A stretch of DNA of 22,415 nt from Planctomycetota bacterium (GTDB taxonomy: Bacteria > Planctomycetota > GCA-002687715 > DRQF01): the NCBI GenBank assembly GCA_015485455.1, contig WFTN01000351.1, positions 1-22,415 on the forward strand, read 5' to 3'. The notes under the pieces were generated by a model that was not told the origin of the DNA, ran no database searches, and was given only the letters and a program-made list of their open reading frames with translations. The position numbers were made by a program, and so were the translations under genes. Shown here one piece after another: positions 7,071-14,217 of the stretch (its first letter is position 1; the number at the start of each line of letters is the position of its first letter).

Positions 7071-7308
7071 TGATGACGCTCTGTGGGACTACATGGAAGG
7101 GTTATTGAGACCACGAGAGCACGCCATAATTGCCAAACGCATCCAAGAGGAGCCCGCATTGGAGCGCCGCTTGGAAGAACTGCGTGTCGTACATCAACTT
7201 ATCGATCTTGCCAGTCCACCTTTGGATATCGACAAATCCATAGAGCGTGTGGTCTCCGGTATTCGAAAGAAACTGCAGAATCCAAAGAATCCAGAAACAG
7301 ACACATAA
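7057..7308 (+). CDS. Small anti-sigma-factor-like protein, zinc-free and soluble
   Basis: This 83-residue protein starts at the ATG at 7057, inside the sigma gene and 14 bases before its stop ends. Residues 8-50 (LWDYMEGLLRPREHAIIAKR and on to ERRLEELRVVHQLID) have the spacing of the N-terminal anti-sigma domain, usually of the form YLDGELSPEER...L...P.LR.ELEEL. The HxxxCxxC zinc ligands of ZAS proteins are absent. No membrane helix follows; the protein ends in a basic tail (RKKLQNPKN). Known family logic and the overlap with an ECF gene suggest it binds and holds the sigma factor. That function is inferred, and a soluble form with no sensor domain would need another partner to receive the signal. 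Confidence 0.72.
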   Translation: MNNPDDDALWDYMEGLLRPREHAIIAKRIQEEPALERRLEELRVVHQLIDLASPPLDIDKSIERVVSGIRKKLQNPKNPETDT

Positions 7309-7314
7309 TCCTCG

Positions 7315-7333
7315 TTGATCCACGGCGGATCAA
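7315..7333 (+). repeat. Perfect 7-bp inverted repeat between the anti-sigma and TPR genes
   Basis: TTGATCC (7315-7321) and GGATCAA (7327-7333) pair perfectly around ACGGC. No T-run follows, so this is not a terminator. It lies just before the TPR gene start and could be an RNA stem affecting translation or a protein-binding operator. Confidence 0.5.
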
Positions 7334-7369
7334 TCATCACCCGTGCGCCCTCCAATTAAAGGGTTCATG

Positions 7370-8140
7370 ATGAACTTTCTCAAAACTGTTTTGTGTCGCA
7401 TTTGTGCGGCGGCACTCTTGTTTTCCATTTTTAACAATCCCGCATTGTCCCAAGATACACCGAAGAGCCTCATAAGTTTGGCACGCAAGCAAGCCGCGCT
7501 TGGGAAAGGACAAGCTCCAGAAGAGAAGATCGCGAGTTACAAGAAGGCAATCACCATGTACGGTGAGGTTGTGAGCAAATGGCCAGAGTCTACCACTTAC
7601 GCTGGTAAGTCTCTCATTGAAGCGGCCGTCTTGGAAAAGCGATTGGGCAATCACAAAAGCGCCATCGCACTGTTGGAGAAGGTGGCCGAACTTGGTTCAC
7701 CTTCGGATGTCCAGGCCGATGCCTATTTGGCTTTGGCATCCATCCATCGCAAACTGAAGTCCTCAGAGAAAGCGACAGCAGTACTCCTTGCTCTCCTGGA
7801 AAGGTGCAAGGATCGGGGCAAGGACTGCGCTCGCGCACGCCTGATCATGGGCAGTATGGCAAGAAGCGAGAAACGCTACTTGGATGCCATGCAACACGCT
7901 CGTGATGTGATGGAGAAGAATCCGACTTTTTGGCGTGAAAATGTCGATGCCGTCCAACTCTTCGTGTCTATTCTCATCAAGTGTCACCGTTGGCAAGAAG
8001 CGTCAACAGAATTGGCTCGCCTAGAGGCGGAACTTCTGAAGCGCTTCGCTCAATCCGACCAGCTTGCTTCATTGGAAAAAGCGCTTAAGAAATTGCCAGC
8101 AAGACGCATCTTAACTCCGTCCCCTGTCACCAACGGTTAG
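7370..8140 (+). CDS. Exported TPR-like repeat protein
   Basis: This is a 256-residue protein from the ATG at 7370, six bases after AAAGGG; the adjacent ATG at 7367 and a GTG at 7343 are less well spaced. A signal peptide is clear: a short basic start, then a hydrophobic core (ICAAALLFSIF) and a likely cleavage after PALS near residue 28. The rest is almost entirely helical, with tetratricopeptide-like pairs such as YKKAITMYGEVVSKWPES, AIALLEKVAELG and AYLALASIHRKL. TPR proteins scaffold protein complexes; the partner is unknown. It follows the sigma and anti-sigma genes by 61 bases with no terminator between, so it may be co-transcribed and could sense or assemble something in the envelope. 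A bidirectional terminator follows the stop. Confidence 0.8.
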   Translation: MNFLKTVLCRICAAALLFSIFNNPALSQDTPKSLISLARKQAALGKGQAPEEKIASYKKAITMYGEVVSKWPESTTYAGKSLIEAAVLEKRLGNHKSAIALLEKVAELGSPSDVQADAYLALASIHRKLKSSEKATAVLLALLERCKDRGKDCARARLIMGSMARSEKRYLDAMQHARDVMEKNPTFWRENVDAVQLFVSILIKCHRWQEASTELARLEAELLKRFAQSDQLASLEKALKKLPARRILTPSPVTNG

Positions 8141-8152
8141 CCGAGCTCGAAA

Positions 8153-8189
8153 AACGAAAGCGATGAGTCCAAGATTCATCGCTTTCGTT
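8153..8189. terminator. Bidirectional intrinsic terminator between convergent genes
   Basis: AACGAAAGCGATGA (8153-8166) pairs over 14 bases with TCATCGCTTTCGTT (8176-8189), with a nine-base loop. On the minus strand the stem runs into a T-run (the AAAAA at 8150-8154). On the plus strand it is followed by GTTTCATTATT. It separates the TPR gene (plus) from the UDP-glucose dehydrogenase gene (minus). Confidence 0.85.
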
Positions 8190-8226
8190 GTTTCATTATT
8201 CTCTTTGGGAACTCAAGGAGAGGGAA

Positions 8227-9525
8227 TCAGACTCCGATGCCATAATAAGTGAGGCCGTTGGCTTCCACTTCCTTGCGATCAAAGATGTTTCGACCGTCAA
8301 AGATGACCTTGTCAGCAAGTTTTTGACAAAGAGAGGGGAAACTGGGACTGCGGTATTCGTTCCATTCAGTGACAACCATCAAAGCGTCGCAACCGTCCAA
8401 AGCATCTTTTGGGTTGTCGAAGTATTCAATCGTTTCACCCAGAATGCGTTTGGTTGAATCGATGGCAGCGGGGTCATTCGCTTTGACTTTAGCTCCGGCG
8501 GAGAGAAGGCTCTTGATCAAGACAATGCTGGGTGCTTCCCGCATGTCGTCCGTCTTCGGCTTGAATGCAAGCCCCCAAAGACAAAACGTTTTGCCCGCGA
8601 GATCACCCTCGTAGTGCTTGTGCGCCAACTCGAACAATAGTTTCTTTTGTTGTTCGTTGACCTGCTCCACAGCTTCTAAAATGCGGAAATCATAGCCCAC
8701 TTCCGCAGCGGTACGGGTGACGGCCTTCACATCTTTCGGGAAACAAGATCCACCATAACCGACTCCTGGAAACAAGAATGAAGACCCGATCCTGGAGTCC
8801 GACCCCATGCCACGACGCACATCTTCAGCGTTGGCCCCAAGTAGGTCGCAGAGACGAGCCACTTCGTTCATAAAGGAAATTCTTGTGGCGAGCATGGCGT
8901 TGGAAGCATACTTAGTCAATTCTGCGGACGGGATGTCCATGAAAATGACAGGCTTCCCAGTGCGAGTGAAGGGGCGATAAAGTTGCTCCATCGTTTGTTT
9001 GGCCCGTTCATCGTCACAGCCGATCACCACACGATCTGGTTTCAAGAAGTCATCAATAGCAGCGCCTTCTTTCAAGAACTCGGGATTCGACACAACGGCA
9101 AATTCCGTGTCAGTTTGGCTCTTGATGGCAGCCCGTACTTTCTCAGCGGTCCCTACGGGTACTGTGCTTTTGTCTACGACCACCTTGAAGGAATTCATGT
9201 TACGTCCGATGCCCTCGGCGACAGCTAGGACGTACTGCAAATCTGCAGAACCATCCTCCCCCTCGGGGGTGCCAACGGCGATAAAGACAATCTCTGAATC
9301 CTGAACAGCTTTATCTGTATCCGTGGTGAAGGAAAGGCGGGACTCATCCATGTTGTGCTTAATCATGGAATCCAAGCCAGGCTCGTAGATGGGGACTTCA
9401 CCCCGATTCAAAGCGGCTATTTTTTCTTCGTTTACGTCGGCACAAATGACTTCATTGCCGGTATCAGCAAAACATGTACCTACGACAAGGCCAACATAGC
9501 CTGTGCCAATGACTCCGATGCGCAT
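8227..9525 (-). CDS. ugd: UDP-glucose 6-dehydrogenase
   Basis: This 432-residue NAD-dependent enzyme oxidises UDP-glucose twice to UDP-glucuronate, a precursor for capsule, exopolysaccharide and envelope sugars. The ATG at 9525 is preceded by CGGAG at a normal distance. The Rossmann segment GVIGTGYVGLVVG starts at residue 4. The catalytic cysteine is Cys261 in GYGGSCFPKD, with Lys205 and Asn209 in AELTKYASNA and Asp265 also conserved. The C-terminal UDP-binding domain includes GLAFKPKTDDMREAPS. The length is normal for the family. Related UDP-sugar dehydrogenases (for example UDP-ManNAc dehydrogenase) share the fold, but the match to the Ugd pattern is close. It is a single minus-strand gene with its own terminator, and no other sugar genes lie in the window. 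Confidence 0.95.
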   Translation of the reverse strand: MRIGVIGTGYVGLVVGTCFADTGNEVICADVNEEKIAALNRGEVPIYEPGLDSMIKHNMDESRLSFTTDTDKAVQDSEIVFIAVGTPEGEDGSADLQYVLAVAEGIGRNMNSFKVVVDKSTVPVGTAEKVRAAIKSQTDTEFAVVSNPEFLKEGAAIDDFLKPDRVVIGCDDERAKQTMEQLYRPFTRTGKPVIFMDIPSAELTKYASNAMLATRISFMNEVARLCDLLGANAEDVRRGMGSDSRIGSSFLFPGVGYGGSCFPKDVKAVTRTAAEVGYDFRILEAVEQVNEQQKKLLFELAHKHYEGDLAGKTFCLWGLAFKPKTDDMREAPSIVLIKSLLSAGAKVKANDPAAIDSTKRILGETIEYFDNPKDALDGCDALMVVTEWNEYRSPSFPSLCQKLADKVIFDGRNIFDRKEVEANGLTYYGIGV

Positions 9526-9702
9526 GAATGGACTCCGATTATCAAAACGGCGGAAGACTTATTTCTAACAGTTGAGGCCCCATCCGCAAAGATTAGACCT
9601 TTATCAACTTCGCCTTTGATTTCTTGAACGAAACTGGGTAAAAACCCTTCAGGAAATCTGCCAAGTCTACTTGGCTGCTTTCCTATCGGTTCAAAACACA
9701 TC

Positions 9703-9776
9703 GGGCGATTAGCTCAGCTGGTTAGAGCGTCTCGTTTACACCGAGGATGTCGCAGGTTCGAATCCTGCATCGCCCA
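9703..9776 (+). tRNA. tRNA-Val (anticodon UAC)
   Basis: A 74-base cloverleaf can be drawn in full. The acceptor GGGCGAT pairs with ATCGCCC, the D arm is GCTC/GAGC, and the anticodon stem TCTCG/CGAGG has loop TTTACAC. The variable loop is ATGTC, and the T arm GCAGG/CCTGC has loop TTCGAAT. The anticodon is TAC, reading valine codons. The discriminator is A, and the 3' CCA is not encoded (CTC follows), so it must be added after processing. The gene is divergent from ugd and convergent with the sulfatase-like gene. Confidence 0.97.
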
Positions 9777-9797
9777 CTCAAATGCCCCTCAAAGCTG

Positions 9798-9830
9798 CAA
9801 GAGCGCCATTATCGGCGCTCTTGTTCTTTT
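9798..9830 (+). terminator. tRNA-Val terminator that overlaps the end of the sulfatase-like gene
   Basis: CAAGAGCGCC (9798-9807) pairs perfectly with GGCGCTCTTG (9814-9823) around a six-base loop, followed by TTCTTTT. It lies 21 bases after the tRNA. Its right arm also encodes the last residues and the stop codon (9809-9811) of the convergent minus-strand gene. Confidence 0.85.
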
Positions 9831-12271
9831 TCCAAGCTCCAGTCGCGATAATGATAGGGATTGCCATAACGATCCCGCCCCCGCCATAAGAAGTGATCTA
9901 AATGAAGGCGCAAGTCAGCAGCCACCCCTGGCTTATCTCGTAACAAGTTGTTCGTTTCCTTCGGATCGGCCCAAAGATCGAAGAGAGCTTCGTAACCGTT
10001 CGAACGATAATGATGCAGTTTGTATTGTCCGCTCGGACTCAGGACTGCATATCCATCGCGAAACGCGCAAAATGAAACAAGAGCGCGAGGCTGATTAGGG
10101 CCAGGATTTCCCCTTAGGATATCGGCAAAACTCACCCCATCCATCTCTGGACGAGGGGCTCCAACCAAATCCAGCAATGTCGGGGCAATGTCGATGTTGG
10201 CAGTCATCTTTTTCGACCGTCCTGAACGATTCCCCGGAAACTTCACAATCAATGGAATTCGCACTTGCTCTTCATAGGGCAAGAAACCGCCGAAACGTCC
10301 ATGCTCACCCAAACCAGTGCCATGGTCTGCGGTCACGATAATGATGGCATCATCGTAGACTCCTCGCTTCTTGAGTCTTGCGACAAGTTTCCCTAGGAGG
10401 GCATCGACTTTGGCAATCTCGGCATCATACTTATCTGATATCGAATTGCCGAATTCGCGCACAGGGTTTTTGGCTAACCAAGGTGTATGTGTTCCGGTCA
10501 AATGCAGATAGTGAAAATTCCCTTCAAGGGTAGGATTATCCTCGAAGGCCGTATTCAGGTATGCGAAAAGGGCTTCTGTCTTGGGAATGTCTGGCTTCAA
10601 CTCGTCGGTGTTTGAAAAATCGCGAAAATGAAAGTTGGACTTGGGGGGGGCCTGTACCCAAGACCGTTGGAACGCTTCAGCACTCACCCCATTGTAGTCG
10701 TTGCCAGTCACAGTCACGAAGAAATTCGAATAACCATGCTTGGCAAGATGGCAGACGAAAAATGGTTGGTGTTTCTCAGACATCATGAAACGAGTGGAGT
10801 ATGAACCCGTCATCATGTTTCGGATGCCCAAGGTGGTGGCTGTGGCGGTACTGCGTGCGGCCTCCATCACATAACCATCGCGACTCAACGCCAATAAATT
10901 CGGTGATGTATCGTTCTTGTAACCATAGGGCGTCAGGTGATCGGGGCGGGCCGCATCCCAGATAATCAAGAATATTGGGGGATATGACTTGGCCACAACT
11001 TGGCTTTGACTTGAGGTCTCAGGGGGAAACGGGTCTGAAGCTTCAGGAGGGTGGAAGCCGACGATAGTTTGATCATCGAACCACTGGCTCCAAGGGGCCG
11101 AAGCTCCCAGCGCGCAAAATCGGGAATACTCGAATGCGATCAAACGAACGTCCGGACGTTGCATGTGGACAAAGGAAGCATAGAGGCCAACAAACGTCAG
11201 GATCAGGGACATCACCATGGAGGAACGGCCTGAAACAATTTTTCCGAGGGGAACCAGAAGTGCCGCGCCGATGAGAACGGCCAATTGAGCGAAGGTGTCA
11301 AAGAGCTTGATACGATAATCTTCGACAACCGGATACAGCAGGAAACGAAAACTCAGGAAGGACAGCAGAAGGAAGAATGACATGACCGCTTGAGAACGAA
11401 GAGTGGGAGTGACAAACAACTGGCCGAGCAAATGTGCAATCCCTCGAAACCGCCCTTGTTCTTTCCGGGCCTTCGAGACGCGGGGGGCCAACATCAAAGC
11501 GGCCGCGAGAATGAGGCTTAGGAGCAATGTCAGCACTGATCCCTCAGGGGAGAACATACCATCCAAACCCAAAATCTCGTCTTTCATCGTTTGCCAGAAA
11601 AGTTGGAACACTCCAAAGGCAAGGGCCAAACTCACCACAAGATCAAAGAGTCCCGACCGTTTGGGAGCGATTTTCCTGAGAACAAAGCTGAACACAAAGG
11701 CAATCACGGTCAATCGGAGAAAGACCATCAGGACTTTCAGGGCGGACATGGTGGCGAAACCTGCCAATGACAAGGCATAGGGAAGCCGAAGTTCCTCCTT
11801 TACGATTCCTGAGTCGAAGAATCGGCCACTAAAAAAGACAAGTTCACCGAAACCAAGCAAGAGCGTGATGAAAAGGAGAGGTAGCCAAACATGGGCCAAA
11901 TCTTTGAGAACAATTTTCGGGCTCCATACCGGCCAAGATGAGTCGCTTCCTTTGGCACTCTCGGAACCAAGAAGAACAATCCCCTTGCCAAAGAGCAAGA
12001 GAATACCAAGCAAAGCAAGGTATTCAGAGATAACACCAAGGATGATGAGCGCGATGGCAAGAACGTCAATACGTCCAAGGATCTTCTTGAAATCAGTTTT
12101 AGAAATGTGAAAGAGGAATAGGGCTAAAGACACAATCTGCAAGGGGAGCAACAACAAGTAGCCAAAATAGGCTGGGCGGAATTCGTCTGCGGGAACGGCT
12201 CCACTCATCTCCAAGCGCCGCAGGAAAAGAGTGACAAGCCAAATCAGGCTCCCCATGAGCATTGGATTCAT
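9809..12271 (-). CDS. Membrane-anchored alkaline-phosphatase/sulfatase-superfamily enzyme with atypical active site
   Basis: This is an 820-residue protein. Residues 1 to about 370 hold many hydrophobic segments, roughly eight to ten membrane helices. Residues 430-800 form a sulfatase/LtaS-type hydrolase or transferase domain. Visible signatures are FLIIWDAARPDHLTPYGY with metal ligand Asp439, then TADHGTGLGEHGRFGG with Asp649, His650 and His657, and RIPLIVKFPG. The region that carries the formylglycine motif C/S-x-P-S-R in sulfatases reads TTLGIRNMMTG (from Thr479), so Cys or Ser, Pro and Arg are all replaced. A threonine nucleophile is used by lipoteichoic-acid synthase and phosphoethanolamine transferases, so phospho-group transfer on envelope glycans or lipids is plausible. 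Its start forms an ATGA overlap with the CysZ-like gene, making it the last gene of a five-gene operon. Confidence 0.85.
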   Translation of the reverse strand: MNPMLMGSLIWLVTLFLRRLEMSGAVPADEFRPAYFGYLLLLPLQIVSLALFLFHISKTDFKKILGRIDVLAIALIILGVISEYLALLGILLLFGKGIVLLGSESAKGSDSSWPVWSPKIVLKDLAHVWLPLLFITLLLGFGELVFFSGRFFDSGIVKEELRLPYALSLAGFATMSALKVLMVFLRLTVIAFVFSFVLRKIAPKRSGLFDLVVSLALAFGVFQLFWQTMKDEILGLDGMFSPEGSVLTLLLSLILAAALMLAPRVSKARKEQGRFRGIAHLLGQLFVTPTLRSQAVMSFFLLLSFLSFRFLLYPVVEDYRIKLFDTFAQLAVLIGAALLVPLGKIVSGRSSMVMSLILTFVGLYASFVHMQRPDVRLIAFEYSRFCALGASAPWSQWFDDQTIVGFHPPEASDPFPPETSSQSQVVAKSYPPIFLIIWDAARPDHLTPYGYKNDTSPNLLALSRDGYVMEAARSTATATTLGIRNMMTGSYSTRFMMSEKHQPFFVCHLAKHGYSNFFVTVTGNDYNGVSAEAFQRSWVQAPPKSNFHFRDFSNTDELKPDIPKTEALFAYLNTAFEDNPTLEGNFHYLHLTGTHTPWLAKNPVREFGNSISDKYDAEIAKVDALLGKLVARLKKRGVYDDAIIIVTADHGTGLGEHGRFGGFLPYEEQVRIPLIVKFPGNRSGRSKKMTANIDIAPTLLDLVGAPRPEMDGVSFADILRGNPGPNQPRALVSFCAFRDGYAVLSPSGQYKLHHYRSNGYEALFDLWADPKETNNLLRDKPGVAADLRLHLDHFLWRGRDRYGNPYHYRDWSLEKEQERR

Positions 12272-13014
12272 CGGCCTTGGACCTCGACATCATTGAGCTT
12301 CTCCAGCCACAAAAGGGTGGCTCCACAGACGGCAGCAGGGACAGTGAGAACGTTAAGAACCGGGATCATAGCGAAAGCAAAAGTTGCTGAACCGAAACCA
12401 AATGATGCCATCCGTTGCCTTGCGAGTCTTGTTCTCATTTCTTGGAATTTGAGTCCATGGTTATCCATCGGGTAATCAGTGAACTCCAACGCCATCATCC
12501 ATGCGCTAAAAGCGCCCCAAATGAATGGAGCTGCCGGAAGAAGCAGGAGACAAAGTATCAACACGGGGATCATCCAAAAAAGATAATAGAGTACTTTCTT
12601 CGTTTCCTGAAAAAGTACCCCGGGGAGACTCTTCAATACTTTCGTCCATGGTTGCCCGGGAATTTTTTTTCCCGTTCGATACTCCTCTGCTGCTTCCGCC
12701 AAGATGGCATTGAAGGGACAAGCTAGGAGCGCTGAGACAAGTACGAAAACATAGGCAACCCCCATGATTGTCACGAGTGACAAGAGGATCCACGTCGCCG
12801 TCCCGAACCAGCTAAGAAAACTGAAGTGCTCGTCAATCCAAAGTTGGGTGCTTTGGACGGATGGCTCCAAGTAGAGATATCCCCAATACCCCATGCCGCC
12901 GAAGATAAGCAAAGAAATAAAAATCGGTATGAACGCCCAAAATCGAACTTTCTTGTGGCGAAGCATGGCTAATCCTTGCAGGAAGAATCCAATGCCTCTC
13001 AAGAAACTTGTCAT
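12268..13014 (-). CDS. CysZ/EI24-family membrane protein
   Basis: This is a 248-residue integral membrane protein with long hydrophobic segments near residues 25-50, 70-98, 140-175 and 205-235. Its length matches E. coli CysZ (about 253). The family signature is clear: AWMMALEFTDYPMDNHGLKF (171-190), followed by GFGSATFAFAMIPVLN and VPAAVCGATLLW. CysZ is known as a sulfate permease, while EI24 names the wider family, so the transported substrate here is not certain. Both ends are ATGA overlaps, with DUF1501 upstream and the sulfatase-like gene downstream. Sitting next to a sulfatase-like enzyme could point to sulfate handling, but that enzyme lacks the sulfatase motif. An A8 tract on the coding strand (12663-12670) lies in the gene. 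Confidence 0.85.
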   Translation of the reverse strand: MTSFLRGIGFFLQGLAMLRHKKVRFWAFIPIFISLLIFGGMGYWGYLYLEPSVQSTQLWIDEHFSFLSWFGTATWILLSLVTIMGVAYVFVLVSALLACPFNAILAEAAEEYRTGKKIPGQPWTKVLKSLPGVLFQETKKVLYYLFWMIPVLILCLLLLPAAPFIWGAFSAWMMALEFTDYPMDNHGLKFQEMRTRLARQRMASFGFGSATFAFAMIPVLNVLTVPAAVCGATLLWLEKLNDVEVQGR

Positions 13015-14204
13015 CGTGTTCGTGCTAATCCCAATTTCGACCCAAAAGTGGCCTCAAGGTGCTTGGCTCGGATTCCGAGAGAACCTTCCAATACTTCGTG
13101 GTAAACCGTACGGAAATCCACCTTTGGCCGCAAATCCCCGTCCAGAAGATTGTCGAGATCCATATTTCCCCCGAATACACCTCCTTTGAGCCAACTCCCC
13201 AATACGAGAACGCTTCCTCCTGCCCCATGATCGGTGCCCTTACTGGCATTCTCTTGTACCCGCCTGCCAAACTCCGAATAGACCAAGATTGTTGTGGAAC
13301 CGAATTTCTTGTGATCGAGAGCTTTCATGATCTGTCCGAGCCCCCGGTCAAGGGATGCCAGAAGAGCAGGTTGACTGGAGCGCTGGGCTGAGTGGGTATC
13401 GAATCCCGTGATTCTTGTGAACAACACCTGATCACCTGGGGATGCCTTGGCCAGTAGGGACACAAGAGCCATCTGTTTTCCGAAGGCATCCTGAGAAAAG
13501 GCCTTGTCCGTCCGGACTTTTTTGCCCTCCAATTTCTCCGAAGAACTCAGTGCTTCTTCTGTACTCCGCAAGAGGAAATCGATGTCAGAGTCCTTTTTCC
13601 TTTTCTGGCCGACGAGAGCTCTCAGCAGCGTTCGCGAGTCCTTTTCCCCAGAGAACTTCAAATCCCTGGGATCGCGCATACTCAGGACGGGGTGAGGTGA
13701 ACCAGCAAAGCAAAGAGGCATGGGGCCATCAGCCAAATGAAAAAGGGAGAGCGAAGAAGAACCACGTTTTTGGGCTTGGTCGCTCAACGCCTTTCCCAAC
13801 CAACCCACATTCAACTTCTTTTCATCGGTTCCACCGCTATGCCAGAAGTCCATAGAAAGGAAATGGGACCGATTCGGATGTTGGTAACCCACATGATTGA
13901 TGACGGCCAATTGTTTCTTCTTTAGAAGAGAGGAGCATGAAGGCATGTTGGGATGAAATCCCAGTGACTGAGAGAGGGGAAGAAGCTGTTGATCGGGAAG
14001 AGCGAGGGTGGGGCGCAATTTGTGGAGGAGAGGACTTTTCTTGGGGACGATCATGCTCAATGAGTCGTTTCCCCCGGTCAGCTCAACCAGAATAAGACGC
14101 CGCGATGGTGCCAAAGATTCAGAACCAAAAAACCGACCGGCAGGGGCGAGTCCAAAGGCGAGAGCCATGGCCGCATTTGATCGCAAAAAGTCACGTCGTT
14201 CCAT
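13011..14204 (-). CDS. DUF1501 family protein with Tat signal
   Basis: This is a 397-residue protein from the ATG at 14204, which has AAAGGAT upstream; a longer frame to 14276 would bury the signal and overlap the DUF1800 gene. The N-terminus MERRDFLRSNAAMALAFGLA is a twin-arginine (Tat) export signal. The mature part begins with LILVELTGGNDSLSMIVP, and later has SEFGRRVQENASKGTDHG (310-327), both typical of DUF1501. The family is related to the alkaline-phosphatase/sulfatase fold, but its reaction is not known to me. DUF1501 genes are often found next to DUF1800 genes, as here. The gene starts 13 bases after the DUF1800 stop, and its own stop overlaps the CysZ-like start (ATGA). A Tat signal means it folds, perhaps with a cofactor or partner, before export. 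Confidence 0.92.
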   Translation of the reverse strand: MERRDFLRSNAAMALAFGLAPAGRFFGSESLAPSRRLILVELTGGNDSLSMIVPKKSPLLHKLRPTLALPDQQLLPLSQSLGFHPNMPSCSSLLKKKQLAVINHVGYQHPNRSHFLSMDFWHSGGTDEKKLNVGWLGKALSDQAQKRGSSSLSLFHLADGPMPLCFAGSPHPVLSMRDPRDLKFSGEKDSRTLLRALVGQKRKKDSDIDFLLRSTEEALSSSEKLEGKKVRTDKAFSQDAFGKQMALVSLLAKASPGDQVLFTRITGFDTHSAQRSSQPALLASLDRGLGQIMKALDHKKFGSTTILVYSEFGRRVQENASKGTDHGAGGSVLVLGSWLKGGVFGGNMDLDNLLDGDLRPKVDFRTVYHEVLEGSLGIRAKHLEATFGSKLGLARTR

Positions 14205-14217
14205 GAAATCGATCCTT

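Noticed and set aside
9660..9675. GCCAAG/CTTGGC hairpin upstream of tRNA-Val as a terminator or riboswitch
   Set aside because: Only six pairs with no T-run, and no known element matches; mentioned here only.
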